NCBI RefSeq assembly: GCF_001544455.2
Contig: NZ_FCOC02000005.1
Coordinates: 62,001-126,000 of the forward strand
Direction of reading: 5' to 3'
Length of the DNA stretch: 64,000 nucleotides
From: Caballeronia sordidicola
GTDB lineage: Bacteria; Pseudomonadota; Gammaproteobacteria; Burkholderiales; Burkholderiaceae
The translations under genes were made by a program, and so were the position numbers. This document shows, in pieces, positions 8,934 through 17,001 of this stretch. The stretch's first letter is position 1, and each line of letters opens with the position of its first letter. The notes below the pieces were generated by a model. That model ran no database searches, was not told the DNA's origin, and saw only the letters and a list, made by a program, of their open reading frames with translations.

Positions 8934-9440
8934 TCAGATGGATAACAAGCCGGCCGGCATGGGGACGCCGAGTACCAGGGAGAAGAGCAGATCGAAGACG
9001 AGCGTGAAACCGAGCGCGACCGCAATATTGGTTTTGTGCCGCTCGCGGTTGAAATAGCTCAGGAGGCCGAACAGAAATACCGACGTGGCAATGAGATAGC
9101 CCACGCGTTCGAAGCACACGTAGTAGAACGCCGTCCAGACGACCATACCAACGAGGATCAGCGGATTGTGTTTTGGTGCGTCGCCGGAGGCGTTCGTGCC
9201 AGGTTCGTCGGCGCTCGGCTTGGCCACCGCATGCGGCGGCGCCCGCATTTTGCTGCGATGCTCGAGCAGCAGCAACAAGGCCGCTGAGATCAGGCCAACG
9301 CCCACCAGCGCGGGAAAGGCCTTGGGTCCGAGCGGATCGCCCAGGCGCATTTCCGGCAGCCGCATGTCCATGTACAGGTACACCAAGGCAACGACGATGA
9401 CGCCGATGGCAAGCTGCACGTCACCCTTAATACTCTTCAT
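8934..9440 (-). CDS. Tripartite tricarboxylate transporter, small permease (TctB family)
   Basis: About 168 residues with four predicted membrane segments (VQLAIGVIVVALVYLYMD, AFPALVGVGLISAALLLLL, LILVGMVVWTAFYYVCF, LIATSVFLFGLLSYF/VALGFTLVFDLLFSLVLGVPMP). This layout and the GPKAFPALVG motif are typical of TctB/DUF1468. The start at 9440 has an AGGAGGAGAC Shine-Dalgarno directly upstream, which is better than the upstream in-frame ATG. The gene precedes the large permease by 16 bp, the normal tctBA order. Confidence 0.9.
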   Translation of the reverse strand: MKSIKGDVQLAIGVIVVALVYLYMDMRLPEMRLGDPLGPKAFPALVGVGLISAALLLLLEHRSKMRAPPHAVAKPSADEPGTNASGDAPKHNPLILVGMVVWTAFYYVCFERVGYLIATSVFLFGLLSYFNRERHKTNIAVALGFTLVFDLLFSLVLGVPMPAGLLSI

Positions 9441-9575
9441 GTCTCCTCCTGAATACCCTGCAGCGGTCCGTGCCTGAAACGCGGGCCGGGAGCCTTTCGA
9501 AGGCGCTGCATAGGCGCTCTGCTTGGCGGATGCGTCAGCGCACACCCTACATGGGCGGCGCTGGTCAGACAGGAT

Positions 9576-9598
9576 CGGCCGCGCATCGAGTGCGGCCG
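9576..9598. terminator. GC-rich hairpin after the VOC gene
   Basis: CGGCCGC (9576-9582) and GCGGCCG (9592-9598) form a 7-bp stem with a 9-nt loop, 17 bp past the VOC stop on the minus strand. With no T run it could be an intra-operon attenuator or 3'-end stabiliser. Confidence 0.3.
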
Positions 9599-9614
9599 TC
9601 CAGTTATAGTCTTT

Positions 9615-9995
9615 TTACTTTTCGTTGTAGCGGCCCGGCTTCACCACTTCAGCGATCGTGCCGTCCGGTGCGCGGAACTTGAGCGCGCCTTCGCCTTTAG
9701 CCGACAGGATTTCGCCGCCGTATTGAACGATCTTCTCGGCAGCCGCTTCCTGATCCTCGACCGTCACGCCCCAGTGATGCAGACGCGGGCCTTCTCCGGC
9801 AATGGTCGCTTCATGCGAGTCTTCGCTGTCGTATTTCATCAACGTGAAGTCGATGTGGCCGTCTGTCATGTGGCGGGAGATGTGCTCGCGGTTGCGGCCT
9901 GTCTTGACTTCCTTGAAACCAAAGACTTCGGTGTAGAACTTGGTCGCCTCTTCGAGATCGTTGACCTTGACGGCGAGGTGGACGATGCGTGACAT
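9615..9995 (-). CDS. VOC superfamily (glyoxalase/dioxygenase fold) protein
   Basis: A 126-residue single-domain vicinal-oxygen-chelate protein. It has the two beta-alpha-beta-beta-beta modules: MSRIVHLAVKVNDLEEATKFYTEVFGF with metal-ligand candidate His6, then LHHWGVTVEDQEAAAEKI, and the closing FRAPDGTIAEVVK with the usual terminal Glu ligand. Reactions in this fold include glyoxalase I, extradiol dioxygenase and isomerase activities; which one applies is unclear. The start at 9995 has GGAG 6 bp upstream. It lies between the Bug-type binding protein and the TctBA permeases, so a role in processing the transported compound is plausible. Confidence 0.86.
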   Translation of the reverse strand: MSRIVHLAVKVNDLEEATKFYTEVFGFKEVKTGRNREHISRHMTDGHIDFTLMKYDSEDSHEATIAGEGPRLHHWGVTVEDQEAAAEKIVQYGGEILSAKGEGALKFRAPDGTIAEVVKPGRYNEK

Positions 9996-10096
9996 ATGTA
10001 TCTCCATGTCGTTGGTTGCGGGGTGAGAAAAGGAACTGAAAAACTTGAAGCGGAGTCTGTCGAAGCCGCAGGTACTGCTCTTGCACTGCTTTCTTG

Positions 10097-11119
10097 CTAC
10101 TTGGCGAGGCCCAGTTCAGTCAGAAGCGGTGTGAGACGGGCTTTCTCGCCACTCAGGAATACCTTCGTCTGGGCGCTGTTCTGGTAGTCAGCGGTCCAGA
10201 GATTGCGCTTGATGGCGGCGGCCCATTCAGGCGACGCAGTCGCCTTCTGCAGCACGCTGTCCCACCAGGCGATCTCGGCCGGTGTCATGCCTTTCGGGCC
10301 GACCAGCACGCGCCAGGTGCTGAATTGCACATTGATGCCCTGCTCTTTCCAGGTCGGCACGTTGGCTAGATCGCCCGGTTGGCGACTATCCGCCGGTATA
10401 CCGATCAATCGTACGCGCCCCGCCTGCGACGGTCCCAGCACGACGCCCGCGGGCGTAGCGCTCGCAGTCACGTGACCGCCCATCAGGGACGTAAGCGCCT
10501 CGCCGCCCGAATCGAAGAACACGATCTTCAGCTTCTTCGGATCGACTCCCGCCGCCTTCAGCATGAGCGCTGCCGCCGCGTGACTCTGACCGCCTGGAGA
10601 GCTCGACACCGCCATGCTCACGCTTGACGGGTCCTTGCGCAACATGTCGATCAGATCCTTGCCATTCTTGATCGGCCCGTTGGCGGCGCAGGCGAAGACC
10701 ACCTGCTCGGTGACGAATACGGCGAGCGGCGTGACGTCGTCAAGACCCACCGTGCTCAAGCCCGTGATGTTGTTCGTGATAAGCGGCAGCGCCTGCACGC
10801 TGACGTAATGCCCGTTGCCCGGATGCGCGTTCATATAGGCAATGCCCACCGTCCCGCCGCCGCCCGGCCGGTTGATCACCGTAACGGGTTTCGGCGAGAG
10901 CTTCTCCTGCTGGATCACACTCTGAAGCGTGCGCCCGACCAGATCGAGACCGCCCCCCGGCGCGCTCGGCACGATGACCTCGATCGGCCGCGTCGGCTGC
11001 CATGCATCGGCGGCGCGGGTAGCCAGCGCGTGCATCGAAAGTACGATTGCGCAGGACATCAGCGTCACACGGCGCGACCTTGAACTTGTTTTCTTACCTG
11101 TCTTGCGTGAGCTACCCAT
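10097..11119 (-). CDS. Bug/TctC-family periplasmic solute-binding protein
   Basis: A 340-residue extracytoplasmic receptor for a TTT transporter. A basic N-terminus and hydrophobic segment (VTLMSCAIVLSMHALATRA) form a signal peptide. The mature part has the Bug hallmarks WQPTRPIEVIVPSAPGGGLDLVGR, VINRPGGGGTVGIAYMNAHPGNG, and the C-terminal GLAK-like end. Bug proteins bind carboxylates, amides or aromatic acids in a deep cleft. It lies 40 bp after the decarboxylase-like gene and upstream of the VOC and TctBA genes, so it is likely the binding component of this system. Confidence 0.92.
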   Translation of the reverse strand: MGSSRKTGKKTSSRSRRVTLMSCAIVLSMHALATRAADAWQPTRPIEVIVPSAPGGGLDLVGRTLQSVIQQEKLSPKPVTVINRPGGGGTVGIAYMNAHPGNGHYVSVQALPLITNNITGLSTVGLDDVTPLAVFVTEQVVFACAANGPIKNGKDLIDMLRKDPSSVSMAVSSSPGGQSHAAAALMLKAAGVDPKKLKIVFFDSGGEALTSLMGGHVTASATPAGVVLGPSQAGRVRLIGIPADSRQPGDLANVPTWKEQGINVQFSTWRVLVGPKGMTPAEIAWWDSVLQKATASPEWAAAIKRNLWTADYQNSAQTKVFLSGEKARLTPLLTELGLAK

Positions 11120-11159
11120 CAGCTTGTCTCCAGGTTGTTTTGAATTCTTGGCGCTGCTT

Positions 11160-12143
11160 TCAGAAGTTGAAGCTATCGAACGTACTTGCGGCGAAGAGCT
11201 GGTCCATCGGCACGTCGGCCTGAATCAGGCCGTCGGTTTTCGCGTAGCGCTGCAATGAGCCCAGGTCGTGACGATTCGCCTCTACGCCGTAACGCCAGTA
11301 ATCGTCCCCCATCAACGCCTTGACCTTGTTGATCTCGGCATTTATCCACGGATGGGTGACGCGCAGGGTGTCGGTAATCGTAAGCTCGTTCATGGCGATG
11401 TCGCGCGCCGCCACGAACGCGGCATAGACGTTCACCGGCAACCACGGGTGCTGCTCGACCAGCGAGCGCCGGATGCCGATGGTGTGCATCGGCGGGAACA
11501 GGCGGGTTTTCTGAAAATAGGCTTCTTCTGCCTGCCGGAAATCGGGAAAGAGCCGCTGCACGTGTTCGTTACGGCCGAAGCACGAAGGCGGTTTCGGCGC
11601 GATGATCGCATCGATATCGCCTGCATCGAGCAGCTTCGACAGCGTGGTCCCCGAATCGATCGGCTCAATCTTGATGTCCGCAGGCAGGTTAAGCGGCATG
11701 CGCACTTCGCGTCCCGCCTGCTCGAGGCCGCCGGTCACCCAATGCACGTCGCGTGTGCGCACGCCGTGTTCGTCGTCGAGAAATCCCCGCACCCATACAC
11801 CCGCAGTCTGCTGAAAATCGGGCACGCCGATCCTGCGGCCGCGCAGCGCCTCGGCCGAATCGATCCCACGGTCAGAGCGCACGTAAATGGCGGAGTGGCG
11901 AAACGAGCGTGACACAAAAGCCGGAATGCCGATGTAGCGGCTTTGACCGCGCGCCGTGGTCAATAAGTGCGTGCCGAGCGACAGTTCGGAAATATCGAAC
12001 TCCTCGTGGCGAAATGCTCTCTGAAACAGTTCTTCTGCTGGACCATGAACGAAATTGATCTTGCAGCCTCCGATTGTTACCCGGCCATCGACCAGCGCGC
12101 GGGTTCGATCAGTGATTTGGCATGCTAACGAAAGTTCAAGCAT
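11160..12143 (-). CDS. 4,5-dihydroxyphthalate decarboxylase-like / NitT-TauT-fold protein
   Basis: A 327-residue cytoplasmic protein (no signal peptide) that starts MLELSLACQITDRTRALVDGRV and contains HEEFDISELSLGTHLL, RRIGVPDFQQTAGVWVRGFL, DAIIAPKPPSCF and LFPPMHTIGIRRSLVEQHPWL. These blocks are typical of the Pht5-like family, a periplasmic-binding-protein fold used as a decarboxylase of 4,5-dihydroxyphthalate or as an ABC-like binding protein. Absence of a signal peptide favours the enzyme reading. It is followed by the TTT binding protein after 40 bp, so the cluster may import and decarboxylate an aromatic dicarboxylate. The exact substrate is not readable. Confidence 0.82.
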   Translation of the reverse strand: MLELSLACQITDRTRALVDGRVTIGGCKINFVHGPAEELFQRAFRHEEFDISELSLGTHLLTTARGQSRYIGIPAFVSRSFRHSAIYVRSDRGIDSAEALRGRRIGVPDFQQTAGVWVRGFLDDEHGVRTRDVHWVTGGLEQAGREVRMPLNLPADIKIEPIDSGTTLSKLLDAGDIDAIIAPKPPSCFGRNEHVQRLFPDFRQAEEAYFQKTRLFPPMHTIGIRRSLVEQHPWLPVNVYAAFVAARDIAMNELTITDTLRVTHPWINAEINKVKALMGDDYWRYGVEANRHDLGSLQRYAKTDGLIQADVPMDQLFAASTFDSFNF

Positions 12144-12333
12144 AGTGGTGGCAAACCCCTCTGGCAGCCCTTTCTGGTGGCGCCCAAGAGCGGAAAAGCG
12201 TCTGGGCGTATGGATTCAAAAACATTTCGCATAACAAAATAACGGTTGGACTGATCGCAATCGGGCCGCCCTTGTCATCCTCTGGTCTCCTTGGGAGGCG
12301 GCCGCTGCGGCGCCATCCCCTGCAACATTGTGT

Positions 12334-13074
12334 CTATGCCACCCGGCCGTTCAGGTTCAGATCCGGACTCGGCGCTGGAGCCGTCCGCGCGAGGCCATCG
12401 AGCGCGATCAGCATCCGCTCCTTACCCTTGCCAACGTGATGAAAACTGGTCCGGTAGCTCAACTCGGCATCTCTTGCCTTGAGCGCGGCGACGATCTCGC
12501 GGTGCTCCCGATTGGACTGCAGCAATGCGCCGCGCTGAACCAGGCCATGCGTGCGGAACAAGTGAAACTCCTTCACGAGGCCGCGATAAAGCTTGATGAG
12601 CCGCGTGTTATCCGTCGAACGGACGATGAAGTCGTGAAATTCGAGATTGACCGGATCGAAGCGCGAGAAATCGCCCTTCTCGGCGGCGCCTTCCATTTCT
12701 TCGACCAGACCATCTAGTGTTGCGGCGGTTTGCGTCGACAACATAGGAGCCAGCAGCGACGCCGACAACCCGATCAGCCCGGCGCGCAAGTCATAGACCT
12801 CAACCGCGTCGCTCTTGGTCAGGCTCTTGATGAACACGCCACGATTGGGGATCAGATAGACAAGTCCCAACTCCGCGAGTGCGCGGCACGCTTCGCGCAC
12901 AGGCCCCCTGCTCACTGACAGCTTGTCGGCCACGGCCTTTTCATTCAGACGCTGACCGGGCACCAGCTCCCCGCACAGGATCATTCGCTCGATCGCCTGC
13001 TGGACCACGCCGGTGAGCGTGTACGCGCGAAGCTTGGCGACTGTGACGGTAGAGGTGCTGTAGTCGATATCCAT
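12334..13074 (-). CDS. GntR-family (FCD) transcriptional regulator, copy 1
   Basis: A 246-residue one-component regulator. The N-terminal GntR winged helix (about 18-85) contains GQRLNEKAVADKLSVSRG and PVREACRALAELGLV; the C-terminal FCD ligand-binding domain (about 95-225) contains YDLRAGLIGLSASLLAPML and FHDFIVRSTDNTRLIKLY. Asp and His residues suited to metal/ligand binding are present. The start at 13074 (MDIDYST) is favoured because the paralogue at 17745 begins MDTDYNP, and upstream residues do not match. A promoter reading TTGACA-N17-TACTAT ends only 6 bp before the ATG, so the mRNA is predicted to be leaderless. It sits between a porin and the uptake island it probably controls. Confidence 0.92.
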   Translation of the reverse strand: MDIDYSTSTVTVAKLRAYTLTGVVQQAIERMILCGELVPGQRLNEKAVADKLSVSRGPVREACRALAELGLVYLIPNRGVFIKSLTKSDAVEVYDLRAGLIGLSASLLAPMLSTQTAATLDGLVEEMEGAAEKGDFSRFDPVNLEFHDFIVRSTDNTRLIKLYRGLVKEFHLFRTHGLVQRGALLQSNREHREIVAALKARDAELSYRTSFHHVGKGKERMLIALDGLARTAPAPSPDLNLNGRVA

Positions 13075-13080
13075 GAATGA

Positions 13081-13115
13081 ATAGTAAAATGTGATCTGCA
13101 AACTGTCAACACTTT
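13081..13115 (-). promoter_or_regulatory. GntR copy 1 promoter with shared TGTTGACA operator
   Basis: On the minus strand, TTGACA (13109-13104), a 17-bp spacer and TACTAT (13086-13081). The -35 box lies within AAGTGTTGACAG, the shared core being 13104-13111. Only 6 nt separate the -10 from the ATG at 13074, predicting a leaderless transcript and autoregulation by a protein bound over the -35. Confidence 0.6.
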
Positions 13116-13176
13116 GATCTTCAAAGCTTGCCATCTGGGCTGCGGTTAGCATCCGCAGCCCCGCTTTATCGTCTGA

Positions 13177-14340
13177 TCAGAAGGTGTGGCGCAGTCCGAT
13201 CCGAAACGCCAGCTGGTTCTGGGCGTCGCTGCCCGAGTTTCCGAAGTAGCTCGTGGACTTGCCGATCATCGCCTGCACGGGTACACCCTCGTTGGATCCC
13301 GACGCCTTCTGATAAATCGCCAATAGATAAACGCTGGTCCGCTTGCTGATGGAATAGTCAAGGCTGCTGTTGATCTGGTTCCACGTGCCGGAGGCCGAGC
13401 CTCTCAGATTGGTACGCGTGTACCCGAGCGCGGCAGAAAGCGGCGTGGTGACCTGATAGACCACCCCGCCTTCATATATGTTCAGCGTGGCCGCGCTGTG
13501 ATCGAGATTCTCGAGGCGTGTATTGGTCCACAACGCGTAGGCAAGCATCTTGCCGAAGTCGTACTTCGCGCCGACTCCAAGTGTGCGCAGGTCACGCTCG
13601 CCCAATGGATCGAGATTCGCGAGCGTCAGCTTCTGTGCTGGCGTTTCCTGCAACGGATAACTGACGTCGGTGTAGGCAAAGGCCATGCTGAACGCACCCG
13701 AACGGTAGTCGGCGCCGAAGCTGTAGGTTCGGGACGAGCCATTCTTGTTGCCCGGCCCGGCTTCGCCGCCGAACTCGCCCGCCTGGTTCGAGAACGCATA
13801 CATGGCACCGACCTTGAGGCCGTACATGCGCACGCTGTCGAACTTGACGGAGTTGTCCAGGCGCACCGACGTCAACAAGTCGAGCGTATCGATGTGATAC
13901 GTGTACGCATTGCCCGGGCCCAAACCGCCTGTCGAATACCGGTTCAGGTAATCATGCGAGAACGGATATTGACGGCCCATGGTGAATGAACCCACATCGG
14001 TCTTGCTGATCCCCACGAACGCCTGGCGGCCGAACAGGGCGCCACCCTGGCTGATCGTACCGTCGCCCAGACCGAAGCCACTCTCCAACGTGAAGATGGC
14101 CTTGTAGCCAGCGCCAAGATCTTCCGCACCCTTGAAGCCAAAGCGGTTGCCGTCATCGATGCCGTCGTCGAGCTTGAGCAGGCGTGAACTTCCACCGCTG
14201 GCATTGGCAGCGTTGTTCACCCAGCTAAGACCTTCATCAAGCACTCCGTACAACGTCACGCTGCTTTGAGCATGCGCAGCGCCGCCGATTGCCGCAAGAA
14301 CAGACGCGCAAACCATTTGCCGATATCGAGCTGGTTTCAC
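13177..14340 (-). CDS. Outer-membrane porin, second copy
   Basis: A 387-residue trimeric porin with signal peptide MKPARYRQMVCASVLAAIGGAAHAQS, then SSVTLYGVLDEGLSWVNN, FGFKGAEDLGAGYKAIFTLESGF, GRQAFVGIS, a YSISKRTSVYLLAIYQKASGS strand and the terminal LRHTF. It aligns along its whole length with the porin at 1428-2585, including shared blocks near the C-terminus, so the two are paralogues. It precedes GntR copy 1 (102 bp) and the transport island on the same strand. It probably provides outer-membrane entry for the same compounds. Confidence 0.94.
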   Translation of the reverse strand: MKPARYRQMVCASVLAAIGGAAHAQSSVTLYGVLDEGLSWVNNAANASGGSSRLLKLDDGIDDGNRFGFKGAEDLGAGYKAIFTLESGFGLGDGTISQGGALFGRQAFVGISKTDVGSFTMGRQYPFSHDYLNRYSTGGLGPGNAYTYHIDTLDLLTSVRLDNSVKFDSVRMYGLKVGAMYAFSNQAGEFGGEAGPGNKNGSSRTYSFGADYRSGAFSMAFAYTDVSYPLQETPAQKLTLANLDPLGERDLRTLGVGAKYDFGKMLAYALWTNTRLENLDHSAATLNIYEGGVVYQVTTPLSAALGYTRTNLRGSASGTWNQINSSLDYSISKRTSVYLLAIYQKASGSNEGVPVQAMIGKSTSYFGNSGSDAQNQLAFRIGLRHTF

Positions 14341-14563
14341 TTTGGGATCCTAATTGATGACTTCATTGAAAGATGCCGAGGCATACCTTTTTGCAAGGCT
14401 TTATTTTTCAGCTACCGCGACTTCGTGCTTCGTTCAAAGCATTGATGCCCTCAAGATCGCCAGGCGACCTACGTAAGATTTCGAGACGGTCCAACGCGGG
14501 AGTGAGCGCCTTTCCGTAAGTAATCTTGTTCGTCGGGATGGAGTTTCGATCTTGTTGTGATAA

Positions 14564-14576
14564 CTGTCAACATTTT
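14564..14576 (-). promoter_or_regulatory. Shared TGTTGACA operator/-35 of the second porin
   Basis: Minus strand AAAATGTTGACAG with TTGACA at 14570-14565. The -10 at the right spacing (GAAACT) is poor. The element is in the same orientation and same consensus as the other three sites and lies about 225 bp upstream of the porin ATG, similar to the 270 bp at the first porin. Confidence 0.5.
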
Positions 14577-14905
14577 ACATATCAGGGTTTTACCTCCCCG
14601 GGCGCGAGATTTCCGTGCGGACAGGAGGCTTAAAACGGTGGTTGCGGAGTTAAAGGCTGGGCACGGCAGCCCTGCAGAGCGCGAAGCGAAAGGTCGCTGC
14701 GGCCGTGCTGCGGAGGATGGGTTGGCTTACTCGGGGATTGCCAAAGGCTTGCGGCACACCGCGCGCAAATTGCCCGGGAGCGAGTTGAGTCGCGCGTTCA
14801 ATGTGACCTAAGACGCGTTCACGATCACGAAAAACGAGGGAGGATAGAAAAAGAGCGCCCGCGCATACGGTCGCCAATACAGCGGGCGTCAGTGTGAGGC
14901 AGACA

Positions 14906-14940
14906 CGCTCCGTCCTTCGCAGCGCATGCGGGACGGAGCG
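14906..14940. repeat. 10-bp inverted repeat downstream of GST
   Basis: CGCTCCGTCC (14906-14915) and GGACGGAGCG (14931-14940) are perfect complements around a 15-nt loop, 50 bp past the GST stop on the minus strand. No T tract follows. Probable transcript-end hairpin. Confidence 0.5.
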
Positions 14941-14989
14941 CGATGCAGCAGTGCCCAGCAAAGGGCGAATCAAAAAGCGGCTAAAAGAC

Positions 14990-15637
14990 CTATTCGCCGA
15001 TTTTCGCTGCGACGTAACCGGAACGTTGCGTCACGGTTGCAAGCCACTTTTGCACGGTGGGTAGGGTTACGGCCGCATCGACCCGCTCGGGGAATTTTTC
15101 GGCCAGCATGAACCAGCGCTGCGCGGCAAGCGCGACGCCAATATCGGCAACCGTAAAACGATCCAGCGCAAGGTACGGCTGCTTTTGCAGGGTGGTATCG
15201 ACGATACCGAGCAGACGTGCCGCTTGCCGGTGTGAATGGCGGATTGATTCATAGTTGCGCTCGTTTTCAGGCGTACGCGTCAATCCGAGAAACGCAACGC
15301 GCAATGTTGCCCATAACGTGCCGAGTTGCCAGTCCATCCACTTCTCGATGCCCGCGCGCATTGCCGGCTCCATTGGCAACAGATGCTCATTGCCCCGCGA
15401 CGCCGCCAGATAGCGGACGATCGTATTGGACTCCCACAGCACGGAGTCGCCGTCCACGAGCGTCGGCACGAGGCCGTTGGGATTCATCGCCAGGAATTCG
15501 GGCGTAGTGGTCACGCCGAAGTGCAAGCCGGCGTCGATCCGTTCAAAGTCTCTTCCCTCTTCCAGTCCGAGTTCGCCAAGACACCAGAGCACTTTTTGAA
15601 CATTGATCGAGCTGCGTCTGCCGTAAAGTTTGATCAT
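14990..15637 (-). CDS. Glutathione S-transferase family protein
   Basis: A 215-residue cytosolic GST. The thioredoxin-like N-domain (about 1-80) opens MIKLYGRRSSINVQKVLWCLGELGLE and contains NPNGLVPTLVDGDSVLWESNTIVRYLA, with the conserved cis-Pro and ES motif for glutathione binding. The helical C-domain has the LDRFTVADIGVA N-capping box. The Ser in RSSINVQK is the likely catalytic residue of this class. The start at 15637 lies 8 bp after the upstream chromate transporter gene, so it is the third gene of a chr-chr-gst operon. It may protect against oxidative by-products of chromate or another oxyanion; this is inference. Confidence 0.93.
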   Translation of the reverse strand: MIKLYGRRSSINVQKVLWCLGELGLEEGRDFERIDAGLHFGVTTTPEFLAMNPNGLVPTLVDGDSVLWESNTIVRYLAASRGNEHLLPMEPAMRAGIEKWMDWQLGTLWATLRVAFLGLTRTPENERNYESIRHSHRQAARLLGIVDTTLQKQPYLALDRFTVADIGVALAAQRWFMLAEKFPERVDAAVTLPTVQKWLATVTQRSGYVAAKIGE

Positions 15638-15645
15638 GTGTGTAG

Positions 15646-16182
15646 TCAGAAAATAGGACCAAGCGCTGCGTTCACCAGACCCGCTGCAAGAAGCACGACA
15701 AGCGGACTCAGTTTGGGCCGCGCCAGAAAAATAACGAGTGCGGCGGCGGCGAGTCCCCAGATCATCCACGTGGATGACGAAGCCCGCATGACCGAAACCG
15801 CGCTGGCGAGAATCAGGCCGACCGCGACTGGCGCAAGTCCGCGTTCCGCCGTTCGATGCCACGGGTGATGATGATGCCGCGTCCACGCAAGTGTCGCGCC
15901 GTATGCGAGTAGCGAGGATGGCATGAAGAGCGCGAGCGACGCAACCACCGCCCCCATGAAACCCGCTGTTTTCCATCCGATCAGCGTCGTAAGCAACGCG
16001 CCTGGGCCGGGCGCCGCGCGCGACATCGCGAACAGGTCGATGAATTCGGACTGCGTGACCCAATGGTGGATGGCCACGGCCTGCTGGTTGATGTCGGCCA
16101 CAATACTCTGGCCACCGCCGAGCGAGAGCAACGAGAGCGGCGCGAACACCGCGATGAGTTGCAGGTAAATGTTGTCACGCAC
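15646..16182 (-). CDS. Chromate transporter, half-size protein (second half)
   Basis: About 178 residues of a CHR-family membrane protein: YLQLIAVFAPLSLLSLGGGQSIVADINQQAV, FAMSRAAPGPGALLTTLIGWKTAGFMGAVVA, and several hydrophobic helices. It represents one of the two homologous halves that are fused in long ChrA. GTG at 16182 is the preferred start, giving an 8-bp overlap with the upstream half (its TGA lies within GTGCGTGA), typical of translational coupling. Together with the partner at 16175-16744 it should form a heteromeric anion (chromate) exporter; actual substrate uncertain. Confidence 0.88.
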   Translation of the reverse strand: MRDNIYLQLIAVFAPLSLLSLGGGQSIVADINQQAVAIHHWVTQSEFIDLFAMSRAAPGPGALLTTLIGWKTAGFMGAVVASLALFMPSSLLAYGATLAWTRHHHHPWHRTAERGLAPVAVGLILASAVSVMRASSSTWMIWGLAAAALVIFLARPKLSPLVVLLAAGLVNAALGPIF

Positions 16183-16744
16183 CCGGTTGGCTCCTGGAGG
16201 CGATGAACAGGCCAGCCGCATCCGCCACGAGCGCAACCGGCACCAGCGGCCAACGCATCACGCCGATCGCGAGAAAGACCCCGGCGATCAGTGCAAGCGG
16301 CCAGCGTTGGACGGCGAGCAGCGAGCGCGCCGTGCGAAAGCCAACCGATGCCGTCATGCCGATGGCGGCAGCCGCCACACCCTCAAGAAAACGATGCAGC
16401 CATGCGAGTTGTGCGAACTCGTGAAAGACCGTGGCAAGCAGCACGATCACGATCATGGGCGGCACGAGCAGCGAGCAGACGGCGACCGCGCTGCCCAGTG
16501 CGCCGCGCATCCGGTAGCCAACATAGATCGACAGGTTGATCACGTTGGAGCCAGGCAGAATCTGGCCGAGCGTGAGTGCGCCGAGGAATTCGTCCTCTTT
16601 CAGCCAGCCGCGTTGCGTGACTACTTCGCGATATATCCACGCCGATAGTCCACCGCCGAAGCTCGTCAGACCTACCCGCGAGAACAGCAGCAGAATCTGC
16701 AGCAATGTCACCTCGCGCGGATTTTGCGCGGCTACGGTGTTCAT
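16175..16744 (-). CDS. Chromate transporter, half-size protein (first half)
   Basis: A 189-residue CHR-family protein starting MNTVAAQNPREVTLLQILLLFSRVGLTSFGGGLSAWIYREVV. It has the family motifs FGGG near the start and QILPGSNVINLSIYVG, followed by hydrophobic segments. It is the first gene of the leftward chr-chr-gst operon and overlaps the next half gene by 8 bp. Short-chain CHR pairs like this are known to work as two separate proteins with opposite membrane orientation. Chromate resistance is the family function, though sulfate-like anions are possible. Confidence 0.9.
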   Translation of the reverse strand: MNTVAAQNPREVTLLQILLLFSRVGLTSFGGGLSAWIYREVVTQRGWLKEDEFLGALTLGQILPGSNVINLSIYVGYRMRGALGSAVAVCSLLVPPMIVIVLLATVFHEFAQLAWLHRFLEGVAAAAIGMTASVGFRTARSLLAVQRWPLALIAGVFLAIGVMRWPLVPVALVADAAGLFIASRSQPGA

Positions 16745-17001
16745 GGTCTGAAGTCCTCGTCAGCGCGCGGTGGCGGATGCCCAGTGGCGCAGGTCAATGA
16801 CGCACGTCCGCAAGCCGGTGTTCCGGCCCGTGGTGAGTCGATACGTTTTTGTGCGCTAGTTCATCAGTCTCATTTATTCGGAGTGCAAACAATCAAGGCC
16901 ACACACTTGACGATAGATCGAGCGCGGATGAATTCGCCAGTCCCGACCGGCGAATCACCTGCATGTTCATGTAAGTGCTGAGCTGTATTTCACGTCATAC
17001 G

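Larger units (their letters stand above)
14341..14989. other. Intergenic stretch with long porin leader, no supported gene
   Basis: This stretch of about 650 bases holds the leftward porin promoter and a leader of about 220 nt (14341-14560), then a region of no supported coding content, and a strong inverted repeat at 14906-14940. A 52-codon open frame in the porin leader has no start codon and was rejected. Confidence 0.6.

Noticed and set aside
14394-14563. A 52-codon frame in the leader of the second porin, minus strand, reading ALTPALDRLEILRRS
   Set aside because: It looks protein-like but has no start codon and no ribosome-binding site; a decayed fragment cannot be excluded but is not supported.
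14557-14811. An 84-codon plus-strand frame between porin 2 and GST
   Set aside because: It starts inside the porin 2 promoter motif, has no ribosome-binding site and no recognisable sequence.
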